Below are positions 51,010 through 59,065 of a stretch of 64,000 nucleotides of DNA, in pieces. The DNA lies in contig CAIVXG010000108.1 in the NCBI GenBank assembly GCA_903909815.1, positions 1-64,000 of the forward strand, read 5' to 3'. A program made the position numbers and the translations under genes. The stretch is from an uncultured beta proteobacterium. Lineage in GTDB: Bacteria > Pseudomonadota > Gammaproteobacteria > Burkholderiales > Burkholderiaceae_C. The stretch's first letter is position 1; every line of letters begins with the position of its first letter. The notes below the pieces were generated by a model. That model saw nothing but the letters and a program-made list of their open reading frames with translations. It was not told where the DNA came from and made no database searches.

Positions 51010-51019
51010 AATTCCCGGC

Positions 51020-51589
51020 TCATAGGTCCAAGCACAGTTTGGCGAGCGCCAGATGCACCCAATCAAAGCCTATCCGCTCCTGCTCCAGGCGCAGGTTGTT
51101 GCGGATGCGGTTGTCGCGCAGATCGTCGTGCAGGGAGCGCTCCTCGGGATCGAGCCGGGGCAGGTCGCGCAGCGTTTTCTGCTCAACTTCGCCCCATACC
51201 GATTCAAATGCCAGCAAGGTGCTGCGGTCCATCAGAAATGAAGTCACATGCCCGAACTGGCTGCGCAACTGGTCAAGGATCGCAAAACCGTGGGTGTCGA
51301 TATCGCCCCAGTAATGGATGCGACTGCGTGCCAGCCGCTGGGCCTCGCGCAGCACCTCGAATCCATAGCCGGCGCCGAACAGGACCACGCTGTCCTTGAC
51401 CTGGGGAAAGGGCAGGAAATTGATTTTGTTCTCGGTCATGAAGACGCGCGAGATGCTGGCGCCCAGCCGCACGTTGGGCGCGACGAACACGCGATGCAAG
51501 AAACTCGTCACCAGCGGCGCATGGTCTGAACGCAGCAGACGCCATGCGGGGTGGCTGTTGCGCAGGTGGCTGAGGGTGGTGTAGTCCAT
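51020..51589 (-). CDS. JetA-JetD fusion remnant of a Wadjet defence operon
   Basis: A 189-codon gene starting two bases after the AlbA_2 stop. Residues 1-41 (MDYTTLSHLRNSHPAWRLL, then FLHRVFVAPNVR) match the first residues of DUF3375, the JetA subunit. From about residue 46, ISRVFMTENKINFLPFP, VVLFGAGYGFEVL, HYWGDIDTHGFAILDQLR, SFLMDRSTLL and LRLEQERIGFDW match the DUF2220 Toprim end of JetD. The region between (the rest of JetA, all of JetB and JetC, and the N-terminal DUF3322 of JetD) is missing. JetA is the first and JetD the last gene in Wadjet operons, so one internal in-frame deletion explains it. The Toprim metal-binding GDIDTHG is intact, but without JetABC no defence is expected. Confidence 0.85.
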   Translation of the reverse strand: MDYTTLSHLRNSHPAWRLLRSDHAPLVTSFLHRVFVAPNVRLGASISRVFMTENKINFLPFPQVKDSVVLFGAGYGFEVLREAQRLARSRIHYWGDIDTHGFAILDQLRSQFGHVTSFLMDRSTLLAFESVWGEVEQKTLRDLPRLDPEERSLHDDLRDNRIRNNLRLEQERIGFDWVHLALAKLCLDL

Positions 51590-51591
51590 GC

Positions 51592-52917
51592 TCACGTATT
51601 CTGTGCCCTTTGGCTTGCAAGCCATTGCTGGCCAAGCGCGGTCACACGGTACGCTTGTTTGGTGCTGCGCGGAGTGCTTGGCAGGGTCATCTCCAGATAG
51701 CCCGCCGTGATGGCGGGCACCAGATAGGTTTTACGGAAATGCTCGGCATTCTTCAGTCCCATCGCCTCCTGCAGAGCGGGCCTGGACATGGCGCTTTGCA
51801 CCACCCGCAGCAGGGCTGCAACTTGCATGGTCACATCCGTGGTGACTTGATCGGTAGGCTGTTGCGCCAGCGCATGTACCGGCAAGCGAATGACGTAGGA
51901 ACAGCGGTCGTCATCCGTTTCAAACAGCGGCGCCGGTGAGCCGTTGGCGGCCATCACCTGCAAGATCTTGGGCATGCCGGTAGAGCGCCCCTCGGTCAGA
52001 TCCAGCTCCTTCAATAATTCGCCGATGCGCCGCTTGCGGTAGCGGCGGCTCACCGCGCGCCCGGCCTCAAAATCAGCCAGTTTGATGGAGCGGTCCGGCC
52101 CCGGAAAACTCAGCACCACCAGTTCATCGCGGCCGATGCGCACCTCAATCGGTTCGCGTTCTTCATACGAGCGGTGGTACACCGCGTTGACCACCGCTTC
52201 TTCAATCGCCGCATACGGAAAGTTCCAAAACCGCGTGGCCTCAGCCCGATCCGGGTGCTTGATCACTGTTTCGACCAGATGGCTGCGCTCGATAAAGCTC
52301 AGCGCATCGCGCACCATGCGGCTCAGCGGGCCTTTGAAAATCTTCTCGTCAAAGCGGTCGCCCCCGGCCCCTTCGGGAAACCACTCCACGTCAATCTGCG
52401 TGCAGGGGAAGCAGCGGTCGTCCCATGGCACCTTGGCCGTGAGACCCAGCGGTTCCTGCTCGGTCTCGCCCTTGGCCTCTACCGTGCTGCTGTAACGGCG
52501 GATGTAGTAGTGCCAGATCTTGTGTTTGCCGCTGACCGAAGCCGGCACCTTGTAGGGCCGGGTCTGTCCGCCAGGTGCCCACAACACCATCAAGTTGCGG
52601 CCATCCACCACCTCCACCGTGAGCACGGGGAAGTCGGGCGGTTGCATCAATTGGCAGGCTGCCAGCAATTCCTGCTGAATCTTGTCGAGCTGGTTGGCGG
52701 CCAAGCCCACGGGGGGAAAAACGGGCTGCTTGTGCGCATCGCAGTCCTGCCCGATCACCATGTAGCCGCCGCTCAGGTTTTCAAAGTCGTTGGCAAAAGC
52801 GCATATCGTGCGCAGCACCGCGTCCGGGTTCCATCCCGCCTTGTACTCAATGCGCTCACCCTCCAACTTGCGCTGGTGCAGAAGGTCGTTGAGGTTGATG
52901 GGCAGCTTGTCAGGCAT
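51592..52917 (-). CDS. AlbA_2 (Schlafen-like) DNA-binding / RecG-like ATP-binding regulator
   Basis: A 441-residue protein. Residues about 15-140 match the AlbA_2 (Schlafen-type) domain (GERIEYKAGWNPDAVLRTICAFANDFENLSGGYMVIG). Residues about 225-345 contain a GHKL-type ATP-binding fold (NFPYAAIEEAVVNAVYHRSYEEREPIEVRI and GRSTGMPKILQVM), followed by a C-terminal winged-helix region (about 360-430). Such proteins are often annotated as putative transcriptional regulators and frequently occur next to defence operons. It directly precedes the Wadjet scar and probably belonged to the same defence module. Confidence 0.82.
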   Translation of the reverse strand: MPDKLPINLNDLLHQRKLEGERIEYKAGWNPDAVLRTICAFANDFENLSGGYMVIGQDCDAHKQPVFPPVGLAANQLDKIQQELLAACQLMQPPDFPVLTVEVVDGRNLMVLWAPGGQTRPYKVPASVSGKHKIWHYYIRRYSSTVEAKGETEQEPLGLTAKVPWDDRCFPCTQIDVEWFPEGAGGDRFDEKIFKGPLSRMVRDALSFIERSHLVETVIKHPDRAEATRFWNFPYAAIEEAVVNAVYHRSYEEREPIEVRIGRDELVVLSFPGPDRSIKLADFEAGRAVSRRYRKRRIGELLKELDLTEGRSTGMPKILQVMAANGSPAPLFETDDDRCSYVIRLPVHALAQQPTDQVTTDVTMQVAALLRVVQSAMSRPALQEAMGLKNAEHFRKTYLVPAITAGYLEMTLPSTPRSTKQAYRVTALGQQWLASQRAQNT

Positions 52918-52993
52918 GTTGGGGTTCGATCGGATTTGGCAGGGTGTTGATGGTGCTTGAACGAGCGCCTTAGCTCGACGCGATTGTCAAACA

Positions 52994-54523
52994 TCAATGC
53001 GCGACCTTGCCCCATTCACTCTCATACGTCGTGACCAGCACCTGGTTCGACAGCCGATTCACCTCGGCCGGGACGCGTGCCATGTCCAGCGGGAAATCGA
53101 ACAGCAGCGGCATGGATTTCAAATCGAGAAAGCGCAGACCCGGGGGAAGTGATGTGGGCTGGCGCCAGGGCCTGCGGCTGGCGATGATGTAGCCCCATTC
53201 GCCAAAGCTGGGAACGTCGGCGTGGTAGGGCGTGGCGTGCAGGCCCACGGACTCCACCGTCTGCACTACGGTCCAGAAGCTCTGGCGCGCCACCAGGGGC
53301 GAGGTGGTCTGGATCACGGCGTAGCCGCTGGCTGAGAGGCGCTGATCGAGCAGGCCGTAGAAGGCGTTGGTGTAGAGCTTGCCGATGGAAAAATTGGTGG
53401 GGTCGGGGAAGTCGACGATGATGATGTCGAACGTGTCCGTGCCCTGTTCCAGCCACTTGAAGGCGTCGGCGTTCACGACGTGGACCTTGGGCGAAAGCAG
53501 TGAGCTGCCGTTGAGGGCCACGAGCGCGGGCTGTTGTGAAAACAGCCGGGTCATGGCCGGGTCCAGCTCCACCAGCGTGATACTTTCCACACCCGGGTAC
53601 TTGAGCACCTCGCGCACCGCCATGCCGTCGCCGCCGCCCAGGATTGCCACCTTTTTCACGGCGCCGTGCGCCGCCATCGCCGGGTGCACCAGAGCCTCGT
53701 GGTAGCGGTATTCGTCGCGCTGCGAAAACTGCAGATTGCCGTTGAGAAACAAACGCAAACCCGGCTTGCCCTGCGTCACCACGATGCGCTGGTATTGGGA
53801 GTCGGCCGTGAACACGACGTGATCCTGGTAGAACTTGTCCTCGGCCAGCGAGGTGATCTGATCCGCCGCGGCAAAGGCCATGACCAGGGCGATCAGCGTG
53901 AGTGCGCAGGCCAGCGCGTGCGCGGCGAAGCGGCGCAGCTCGTGCCGAAACAGCCACAGCGCCCACAGCGCCACGGCCGCGTTCATCAGGCCAAACAGCA
54001 GGCCGGTGCGGATCAGTCCCAGCTGAGGCACCAACAGCAACGGGAAGGCGATCGACACCGCCAGCGCGCCCAGGTAGTCGAAGGTGAGCACCTGCGACAC
54101 CAGTTCCTTGAAGGCCACGTTGCGGCGCAGGATGCGCATCACCAGCGGGATCTCCAGCCCCACCAGAATGCCCACCAGTGTCACCAGTGCGTACAGCAGG
54201 AAGTGAAACGCACCGGGCAGATAGCCGTTGGCCAGGAACAGCAGCGCCGGCATGGCGCCACCGGCGAGCGCCACCAGCAGTTCGATGCGCAAGAAGTGCG
54301 CCGGCAATTGGCGCTCGAAGTAGCGCGAGCCATACGAGCCCAGCCCCATGGCGAACAGGTAGCTGCCGATGACGGTGGAGAACTGCAGCACCGAGTCGCC
54401 CAGCAGGTAGGACGCAACAGCGCCCGCGGCAAGCTCATAGATGAGCCCGCAGGCGGCCACCACGAACACGCTGGCGAGCAGCGCGACCTCGAGTGGGCGC
54501 GGGGCGACGGGGCCAGGTTTCAA
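52994..54523 (-). CDS. Membrane-anchored spermidine-synthase-like aminopropyltransferase
   Basis: A 509-residue protein. The first 220 residues have about seven membrane helices (LLASVFVVAACGLIYELAAGAVASYLLG ...). The C-terminal 280 residues are a SpeE-like domain: YQRIVVTQ, YHEALVHPAM, KKVAILGGGDGMAVREVLKYP (SAM/dcSAM-binding GGGDG) and IIVDFPDPTN. The family transfers aminopropyl groups, but acceptor and whether it is truly a spermidine synthase are unproven for the membrane-bound branch. It starts seven bases after the DUF350 gene. The usual partner speD is not seen in this window. Confidence 0.88.
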   Translation of the reverse strand: MKPGPVAPRPLEVALLASVFVVAACGLIYELAAGAVASYLLGDSVLQFSTVIGSYLFAMGLGSYGSRYFERQLPAHFLRIELLVALAGGAMPALLFLANGYLPGAFHFLLYALVTLVGILVGLEIPLVMRILRRNVAFKELVSQVLTFDYLGALAVSIAFPLLLVPQLGLIRTGLLFGLMNAAVALWALWLFRHELRRFAAHALACALTLIALVMAFAAADQITSLAEDKFYQDHVVFTADSQYQRIVVTQGKPGLRLFLNGNLQFSQRDEYRYHEALVHPAMAAHGAVKKVAILGGGDGMAVREVLKYPGVESITLVELDPAMTRLFSQQPALVALNGSSLLSPKVHVVNADAFKWLEQGTDTFDIIIVDFPDPTNFSIGKLYTNAFYGLLDQRLSASGYAVIQTTSPLVARQSFWTVVQTVESVGLHATPYHADVPSFGEWGYIIASRRPWRQPTSLPPGLRFLDLKSMPLLFDFPLDMARVPAEVNRLSNQVLVTTYESEWGKVAH

Positions 54524-54530
54524 ATCGGGC

Positions 54531-54752
54531 TTAACCGTGCACGGCCGCCGCGATGATGATGCAGATGCCCAGGCTCATGGAGCCCACCACGATCGCCAGC
54601 GCGATGTTGTGCTTCTCCACCAGTTCATGCCAGAGCTTGTAGGGCGTGAGCTTGTCGATCGCGACAAAGCACAGCCAGAACACGATCACGCCCACCAGCG
54701 CGAACAGGATGGAGCCAAAAAAGACTCCGGGTTTCAGCCATTCAAGTCCCAT
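54531..54752 (-). CDS. DUF350 (YjfL-like) small membrane protein
   Basis: A 73-residue protein with two membrane helices (GVFFGSILFALVGVIVFWLCFVAI and IALAIVVGSMSLGICIIIAAAV) separated by a short charged loop, one DUF350 repeat. The ATG at 54752 follows GGAG; the extra 12 codons upstream are rejected. DUF350 genes occur with SPFH, spermidine-synthase-like and potassium-channel genes (the yjf cluster of enterics). Function unknown, membrane-stress role suspected. Confidence 0.85.
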   Translation of the reverse strand: MGLEWLKPGVFFGSILFALVGVIVFWLCFVAIDKLTPYKLWHELVEKHNIALAIVVGSMSLGICIIIAAAVHG

Positions 54753-54798
54753 GATGGTCTCCAGTAGAAAGTTATTGAGCTTGTGCAAACACAGGTTC

Positions 54799-54886
54799 CG
54801 TCATCGCGAGCGCAGCGGGGCGGTCCATTTCTTCGCTGATTCTCCCGCATGGACTGCCACGTCGCGTCGCTCCTCGCAGTGACGAA
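54799..54886. repeat. Dispersed palindromic repeat between the DUF4178 and DUF350 genes
   Basis: The arms cgtcatcgcgagcgcagcg (54799-54817) and catggactgcca...ctcgcagtgacg (54849-54885) belong to the same family as the other copies, with a few substitutions. The repeat fills most of the gap between the two genes. Confidence 0.88.
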
Positions 54887-54903
54887 GGCATTGTTCGCGC
54901 GGG

Positions 54904-56427
54904 TCATTTGTGTCCGCCCCCACCCGAATAGCCGCCGTAGGAGCCGCCGGAACTGCGGGCTCCGTAGGACGATGACGAACAGTTTTCATAGGTCGGGTCG
55001 CACGAGGACGAGCAGCGACTGAGCAAGACGATCAGGACCAGCACCACGACCACCACGATGAGGACGGTGCGCAGTCGCAGACTGCTGTTGGCGCTGAAGG
55101 GCGCGACGTCGCTGCGCGTGAACAGCGCCTGCTGGCCTTCAAGATGGAAGGCCTTGGCCACCTGCTCGCTGCTGATCAGGCTGCCGCTGGACCACACGGC
55201 CTCGGTCGGCGTCTGCTCCAGCGAGAGCAGGTTCGCACCGTTGGCGAAGTCGCGATTTTGCGTGATCTGGCCGCGCTGCACCTGCCAATAGAATTCGCCC
55301 TCCACGTAGGTGGTCTGCGCGCGGTAGACATCCTTGAGCTGGTAGCGTGTTCCCAGATAGCTGGCACTTTGGCCTTGGCTGTCGCCCATGACGGGTGCAC
55401 CCGTGGTGGGTTTGACCAGGCTCCAACCCTGCTGCGAGTCCACCAAAAAACAAAAGCCGCGCTTCTGGTTGAACAGCAGGTATTCATTCCAGCCGAAGGA
55501 CTCTTCGTCGCCGGGCTCGGTGCCCAGTCGATTCTGAAACCCCACCACCTGCCAGTTCACGCCCTGCAGTGTCCCTTGACTTCCCAGCGGAATCAGCGGC
55601 GCCACCGGAGCGTCCTGGAGCGCGTGCTGCAGTTGCGCCCCCACACCCTGTGACAGGTCGATGATGCTGTGACAGGAGGCACAGGTAATGCTCTTGCTGC
55701 TGGCCAAGGTGACAGCGACTGTGGCACCGCAGTTCGGGCAGGAAAACTGCTGTCCTTTTTCCTCCTTGGCGCTCTCGTCGCGCAAGCCAGAAAGTTTCAG
55801 GTCGTCAAGCAGCACCGCGCGGCCCAGCGAGAGCGCGGGCTGGCCGCCGGCCAGCGTCGGCCCGTAATCCACGCTCAGCACCTCGCCCTCAGCACTGCGC
55901 AGATCGACCACCGAAAACGCCTGTCCCAGGGCGGGCAGATGCGGCAACTCACCCTCAGCAGAAATCAGGGAAACCGTTTCATTGGACGCGACGCTGAAGG
56001 TCTTGCCGTTGATGGCGGTGGTGCCGCCCACGCGAAAGCGCTCTGCCGTGGGCAGTTCGCGCTGTGTCGTCAGCGGCAGTGTGAAAACGTAGGCGCCGTT
56101 GTCGTCGCTGAGCCAGGCGCTGCGCCCGTCGGCCAGCAGCGCGTGCCATTCGGCCCAGGTGCCTTCGCGGTACTTGTACTGGAGTCTGCCCACCAGCGTG
56201 AAGCCCTGGCCATTCCAGGTGCCCGATGCCAGCAATTGCATGGGGCTATGGTCGTCAAACAGCTCGGCCATCTTGCCGATACGCGACAGGGTTTCGCCGG
56301 CGCGTGCCACGGTGCTATGGCAATAGCCGCAGACCGCGTGCGTGGACTGCGCACTGCGAAACTCCACCGGCGCGCCACAGCCCGGGCAAGGCGCGCGGTA
56401 GATGCGTTGCGGTGTATCAGTCGCCAA
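54904..56427 (-). CDS. DUF4178 protein with zinc ribbons and C-terminal membrane anchor
   Basis: A 507-residue protein. Two zinc-ribbon motifs are visible, CPGCGAPVEF ... CGYCHS near the start and CPNCGATVAV ... CASCHS near residue 235. Each is followed by a DUF4178-type beta domain (ASGTWNGQGFTLVGRLQYKYREGTWAEWHALL and LQGVNWQVVGFQNR). A membrane helix lies at about 450-470 (VLIVVVVVLVLIVLL). The tail is rich in Ser, Gly and Cys. The family is linked to SPFH and polyamine genes in many bacteria, with no known activity. It follows the SPFH gene after a repeat-filled gap. Confidence 0.82.
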   Translation of the reverse strand: MATDTPQRIYRAPCPGCGAPVEFRSAQSTHAVCGYCHSTVARAGETLSRIGKMAELFDDHSPMQLLASGTWNGQGFTLVGRLQYKYREGTWAEWHALLADGRSAWLSDDNGAYVFTLPLTTQRELPTAERFRVGGTTAINGKTFSVASNETVSLISAEGELPHLPALGQAFSVVDLRSAEGEVLSVDYGPTLAGGQPALSLGRAVLLDDLKLSGLRDESAKEEKGQQFSCPNCGATVAVTLASSKSITCASCHSIIDLSQGVGAQLQHALQDAPVAPLIPLGSQGTLQGVNWQVVGFQNRLGTEPGDEESFGWNEYLLFNQKRGFCFLVDSQQGWSLVKPTTGAPVMGDSQGQSASYLGTRYQLKDVYRAQTTYVEGEFYWQVQRGQITQNRDFANGANLLSLEQTPTEAVWSSGSLISSEQVAKAFHLEGQQALFTRSDVAPFSANSSLRLRTVLIVVVVVLVLIVLLSRCSSSCDPTYENCSSSSYGARSSGGSYGGYSGGGGHK

Positions 56428-56517
56428 GGGGGGTCCCCTTGGCTAGTCCCGTACCCTCGTTTCCTCTGACTGCATTATTCTTGTTCGTTGCTTTCTTTCC
56501 CCCCCCTATCCCCCCCG

Positions 56518-56750
56518 CCCCTTTCCACCCCCGCCGGGGCGGAAAGGGGAGCCCCATTTGGCCGCGTATCAAAAGGGAATGGGTACAAACTGAAAGGTAT
56601 TGACCGTTGTAACGGGAGTGTCTGTTGGCACCTCGGCTGTTCGGATATTGAAGCCCTGGTTCGGCAGCGCTCCTGGGTGCGTGTACTTTTCGCCTTTCAC
56701 ACGCGGCCACATGAAGCTCCCCTCTTTCGCCCGGCGGGGCGAGAGAGGGG
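56518..56750. repeat. Two CG-rich palindromes of a second repeat family
   Basis: CCCCTTTCC (56518-56526) pairs with GGAAAGGGG (56541-56549) around CCCCGCCGGGG. A second, related palindrome, CCCCTCTTTCGCCC (56719-56732), pairs with GGGGCGAGAGAGGGG (56736-56750). They lie 170 bases apart in the 426-base gene-free gap 56428-56853. They differ from the cattgcgag family. No gene is seen in the gap; it may hold the promoter of the DUF4178 gene. Confidence 0.75.
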
Positions 56751-56853
56751 CGGGGGGGTGTGAGTGGGGGAAGAAAAGGCATGAATAGCAAGGTCTGAAT
56801 AACCGCGCGCTTCGAAGAATGAAGAATGCCTTTGGGAATTGAATTCTTCAGGT

Positions 56854-57906
56854 CTAGACTAGCTTCTTCAGCAGTTCGGCTTTCTTTGCGTCGAACTCTT
56901 CCTGGGTGACGATGCCTTTGCTCTTGAGATCGCCCAGTTTTTCCAGCGTGGCCATCACGTCCTCGGCTTTCACACCGGGGGTTGGCGTTTGCCCGGTCAA
57001 ACCAGGCGATCCAAAGAAAGTTGGCTGGAGACCCGACGCCAGGTTCTGCGCCAGCACCTGGCCCAGCGCCACGCCTGCGCCCAGACCCATGGCGTCGCCC
57101 GCGATGCCGCCACCGCCGCCCGAGCCCACGCCCTCGGCGAACTTCGGGATCGCCTGCGCCGTCTGGTACTGCATGAACTTGCCCATGTCGTTTCCAACCA
57201 TACCCATGCCGATCTTCTGGTCCAGCACCTTTTGCAGTTCTTCGGGCAGCGACAGGTTCTGCACCGTCATGCCTTCGAGCTTCAAGCCGATCTTGGCAAA
57301 TTCGGGCGCCAACTGCGTCGTCAAAGCCTGGGCAAAGGCGAGTTGGTTCGACGCCAGATCCAGGAACGGAATGCCGCTGGCGGCGATGGCGTTGCTGATG
57401 TTCTGCAGCACCAGGCCGCGCAACTGGCCATCCAGATCGGCCACGGTATAGCTGTCGCGTGTGCCCGAAATCTCGGTGTGGAACAGCCTGGGGTCGGCCA
57501 CGCGAAAGCTGTAATTGCCAAAGGCGCGCAGGCGCACGGCGCCGAAATCCTTGTCGCGGATGGTGATGGGCTGGGGCGTGCCCCACTTCTGATCAACCTG
57601 CTGACGCGTGCTGAAAAAGTACACGTCGCTCTTGAACGGGGACTCGAACAGCTTGTCCCAGTTCTTCAGGTAGGTCAGCACCGGAATGGTCTGGGTCGTA
57701 AGCTTGTACATGCCCGGGCCGAACACATCGGCGATCTTGCCTTCGTTCACGAACACCGCCATCTGTGACTCGCGCACGGTGAGCGAGCCGCCGTACTGGA
57801 TCTCCATGTCGGCCATTGGATAGCGCCAGGCCAGCACACCGTCAGAGCTCTCGGTCCACTGGAGGATGTCGATAAACTGTTTCTTGATGAAGTCCATCAG
57901 TCCCAT
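56854..57906 (-). CDS. SPFH-domain protein with C-terminal SHOCT motif
   Basis: A 350-residue protein of the YdjI-like SPFH group (virion-core-protein-like). MGLMDFIKKQFIDILQW and the following VLAWRYP, GSLTVRESQMAVF and ISGTRDSYTVADLDGQLRGLVLQNI segments mark the SPFH part. A Gly-rich linker (about 265-285) precedes a SHOCT-type end (LEKLGDLKSKGIVTQEEFDAKKAELLKKL), which in other proteins mediates oligomerisation. The ATG at 57906 follows AGGAG. SPFH proteins organise membrane microdomains. It heads the minus-strand set DUF4178, DUF350, spermidine-synthase-like, FAD oxidoreductase. Confidence 0.88.
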   Translation of the reverse strand: MGLMDFIKKQFIDILQWTESSDGVLAWRYPMADMEIQYGGSLTVRESQMAVFVNEGKIADVFGPGMYKLTTQTIPVLTYLKNWDKLFESPFKSDVYFFSTRQQVDQKWGTPQPITIRDKDFGAVRLRAFGNYSFRVADPRLFHTEISGTRDSYTVADLDGQLRGLVLQNISNAIAASGIPFLDLASNQLAFAQALTTQLAPEFAKIGLKLEGMTVQNLSLPEELQKVLDQKIGMGMVGNDMGKFMQYQTAQAIPKFAEGVGSGGGGGIAGDAMGLGAGVALGQVLAQNLASGLQPTFFGSPGLTGQTPTPGVKAEDVMATLEKLGDLKSKGIVTQEEFDAKKAELLKKLV

Positions 57907-57987
57907 GGTGCAACTCCTGCGTGTGTGGTTGAGCTCAGAATGATACCTGCGCGGCCTCGTATCATGCCGTTTTTTCCAGGAGTTGAC

Positions 57988-58392
57988 ATGACCCATCCAT
58001 CCAGCCAGGTCGAGTTTTTGAATTCCCCCGCGTTCGCGCGACTGGGTCTGCCGTTTTCCGAAGCCGTGCGCGTGGGCAACACGGTCTATCTTTCAGGCCA
58101 GCTTGGCAACGTGCCGGGGAAGCTGGAATTGGCCCCAGGTGGTATTGCCGGACAGGCGCGCCAGACCATGGAGAACATCCAAGCCACCTTGGCGGCACAT
58201 GGCCTGTCGATGGCCCACATCGTCAAGTGCACCGTGATGCTCGCCGACATGGCCGAGTGGGGCGCTTTCAACGAGGTCTACAAGACCTACTTCCAAGGGC
58301 ATCTGCCGGCGCGCAGCGCCTTCGGCTGCAATGGCCTGGCGCTGGGCGGCCGACTGGAAGTGGAGTGCATTGCGGTCGTCTCGCCGGACTGA
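57988..58392 (+). CDS. RidA (YjgF/YER057c) family enamine/imine deaminase
   Basis: A 134-residue RidA-like protein: AVRVGNTVYLSGQLGNVPG, IAGQARQTMENIQATLAAHGLSMAHIVKCTVMLADM, and LPARSAFGCNGLALGGRLEVECIAV with the conserved arginine (ARSAFG) and glutamate (EVEC). Family members hydrolyse reactive enamines from PLP enzymes. The ATG at 57988 follows CCAGGAG, which decides it over upstream in-frame ATGs. Divergent from the SPFH gene. Confidence 0.9.
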   Translation: MTHPSSQVEFLNSPAFARLGLPFSEAVRVGNTVYLSGQLGNVPGKLELAPGGIAGQARQTMENIQATLAAHGLSMAHIVKCTVMLADMAEWGAFNEVYKTYFQGHLPARSAFGCNGLALGGRLEVECIAVVSPD

Positions 58393-58408
58393 TCGCCGAC
58401 GCGCTGCG

Positions 58409-59065
58409 CTATTTCCGAATCAGTTCCAGATCCAGCAGATGGGCCTGTGCTGTCGCAGCGCCCAGGTCTTCGTGGCTGGCGACGAGGCAGGCGCGACCTG
58501 GGTCCTGCGCGGCTCGCGCCAGGCATGTGCGCAGGTGCGCTGCGGACTTTGCGTCCAGTGCGTTCAGCGGTTCGTCCAGCAGCGTGACGGAGGTTCCCGC
58601 CGACAGTGCCATGGCCAGCCAGACCTTGCGCTGCGTTCCCGTGGACAGTGTGGCCAGAGGAGAGTGCACAAAGGGACCGAGCTCAAAACCTTCCACATGT
58701 CGGGCCAAGGCGTGCCCATCCCGCTGCGCATACAGCGACGCCATGAAACCGAAGTATTCCGTGGGAGTCAGATGGTCAAACACGACCGGACCCGGACCAC
58801 ACCAGAACACCTGGCGTCGGTAGTGCAGCGGCTGCGACTGGATGTCAATGCCCTGCGCGGCGATGCTCCCCGTCAGCGGCGCCAGGGCTCCGGCCAGGAG
58901 CTTGAGCAGCGTGGACTTGCCGCTGCCGTTGCTCCCCCTTATCCACGTCAGTCCGCCGGAAAAATCGTGCGACCAACGCGTGAACACGTGGCGCTGCGGG
59001 TAGCTGAAGGTCAAGCCCTTTACGTGGAGCAAGGGCGTCTGCGTGGGTTGTGCTTCATCCATCAT
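58409..59065 (-). CDS. ABC transporter ATP-binding subunit
   Basis: A 218-residue nucleotide-binding domain. Walker A is GSNGSGKST, Walker B VTLLDEPLNALD, the switch His lies in VASHED, and the signature is LSTGTQRKV rather than LSGGQ. The short length and PGPVVFDHLTPTEYFGF region resemble CcmA/BcrA-like exporter ATPases. It overlaps the permease gene by four bases (ATGA), so the two make one transporter. Substrate unknown. The gene is downstream of the permease in the transcript. Confidence 0.85.
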   Translation of the reverse strand: MMDEAQPTQTPLLHVKGLTFSYPQRHVFTRWSHDFSGGLTWIRGSNGSGKSTLLKLLAGALAPLTGSIAAQGIDIQSQPLHYRRQVFWCGPGPVVFDHLTPTEYFGFMASLYAQRDGHALARHVEGFELGPFVHSPLATLSTGTQRKVWLAMALSAGTSVTLLDEPLNALDAKSAAHLRTCLARAAQDPGRACLVASHEDLGAATAQAHLLDLELIRK

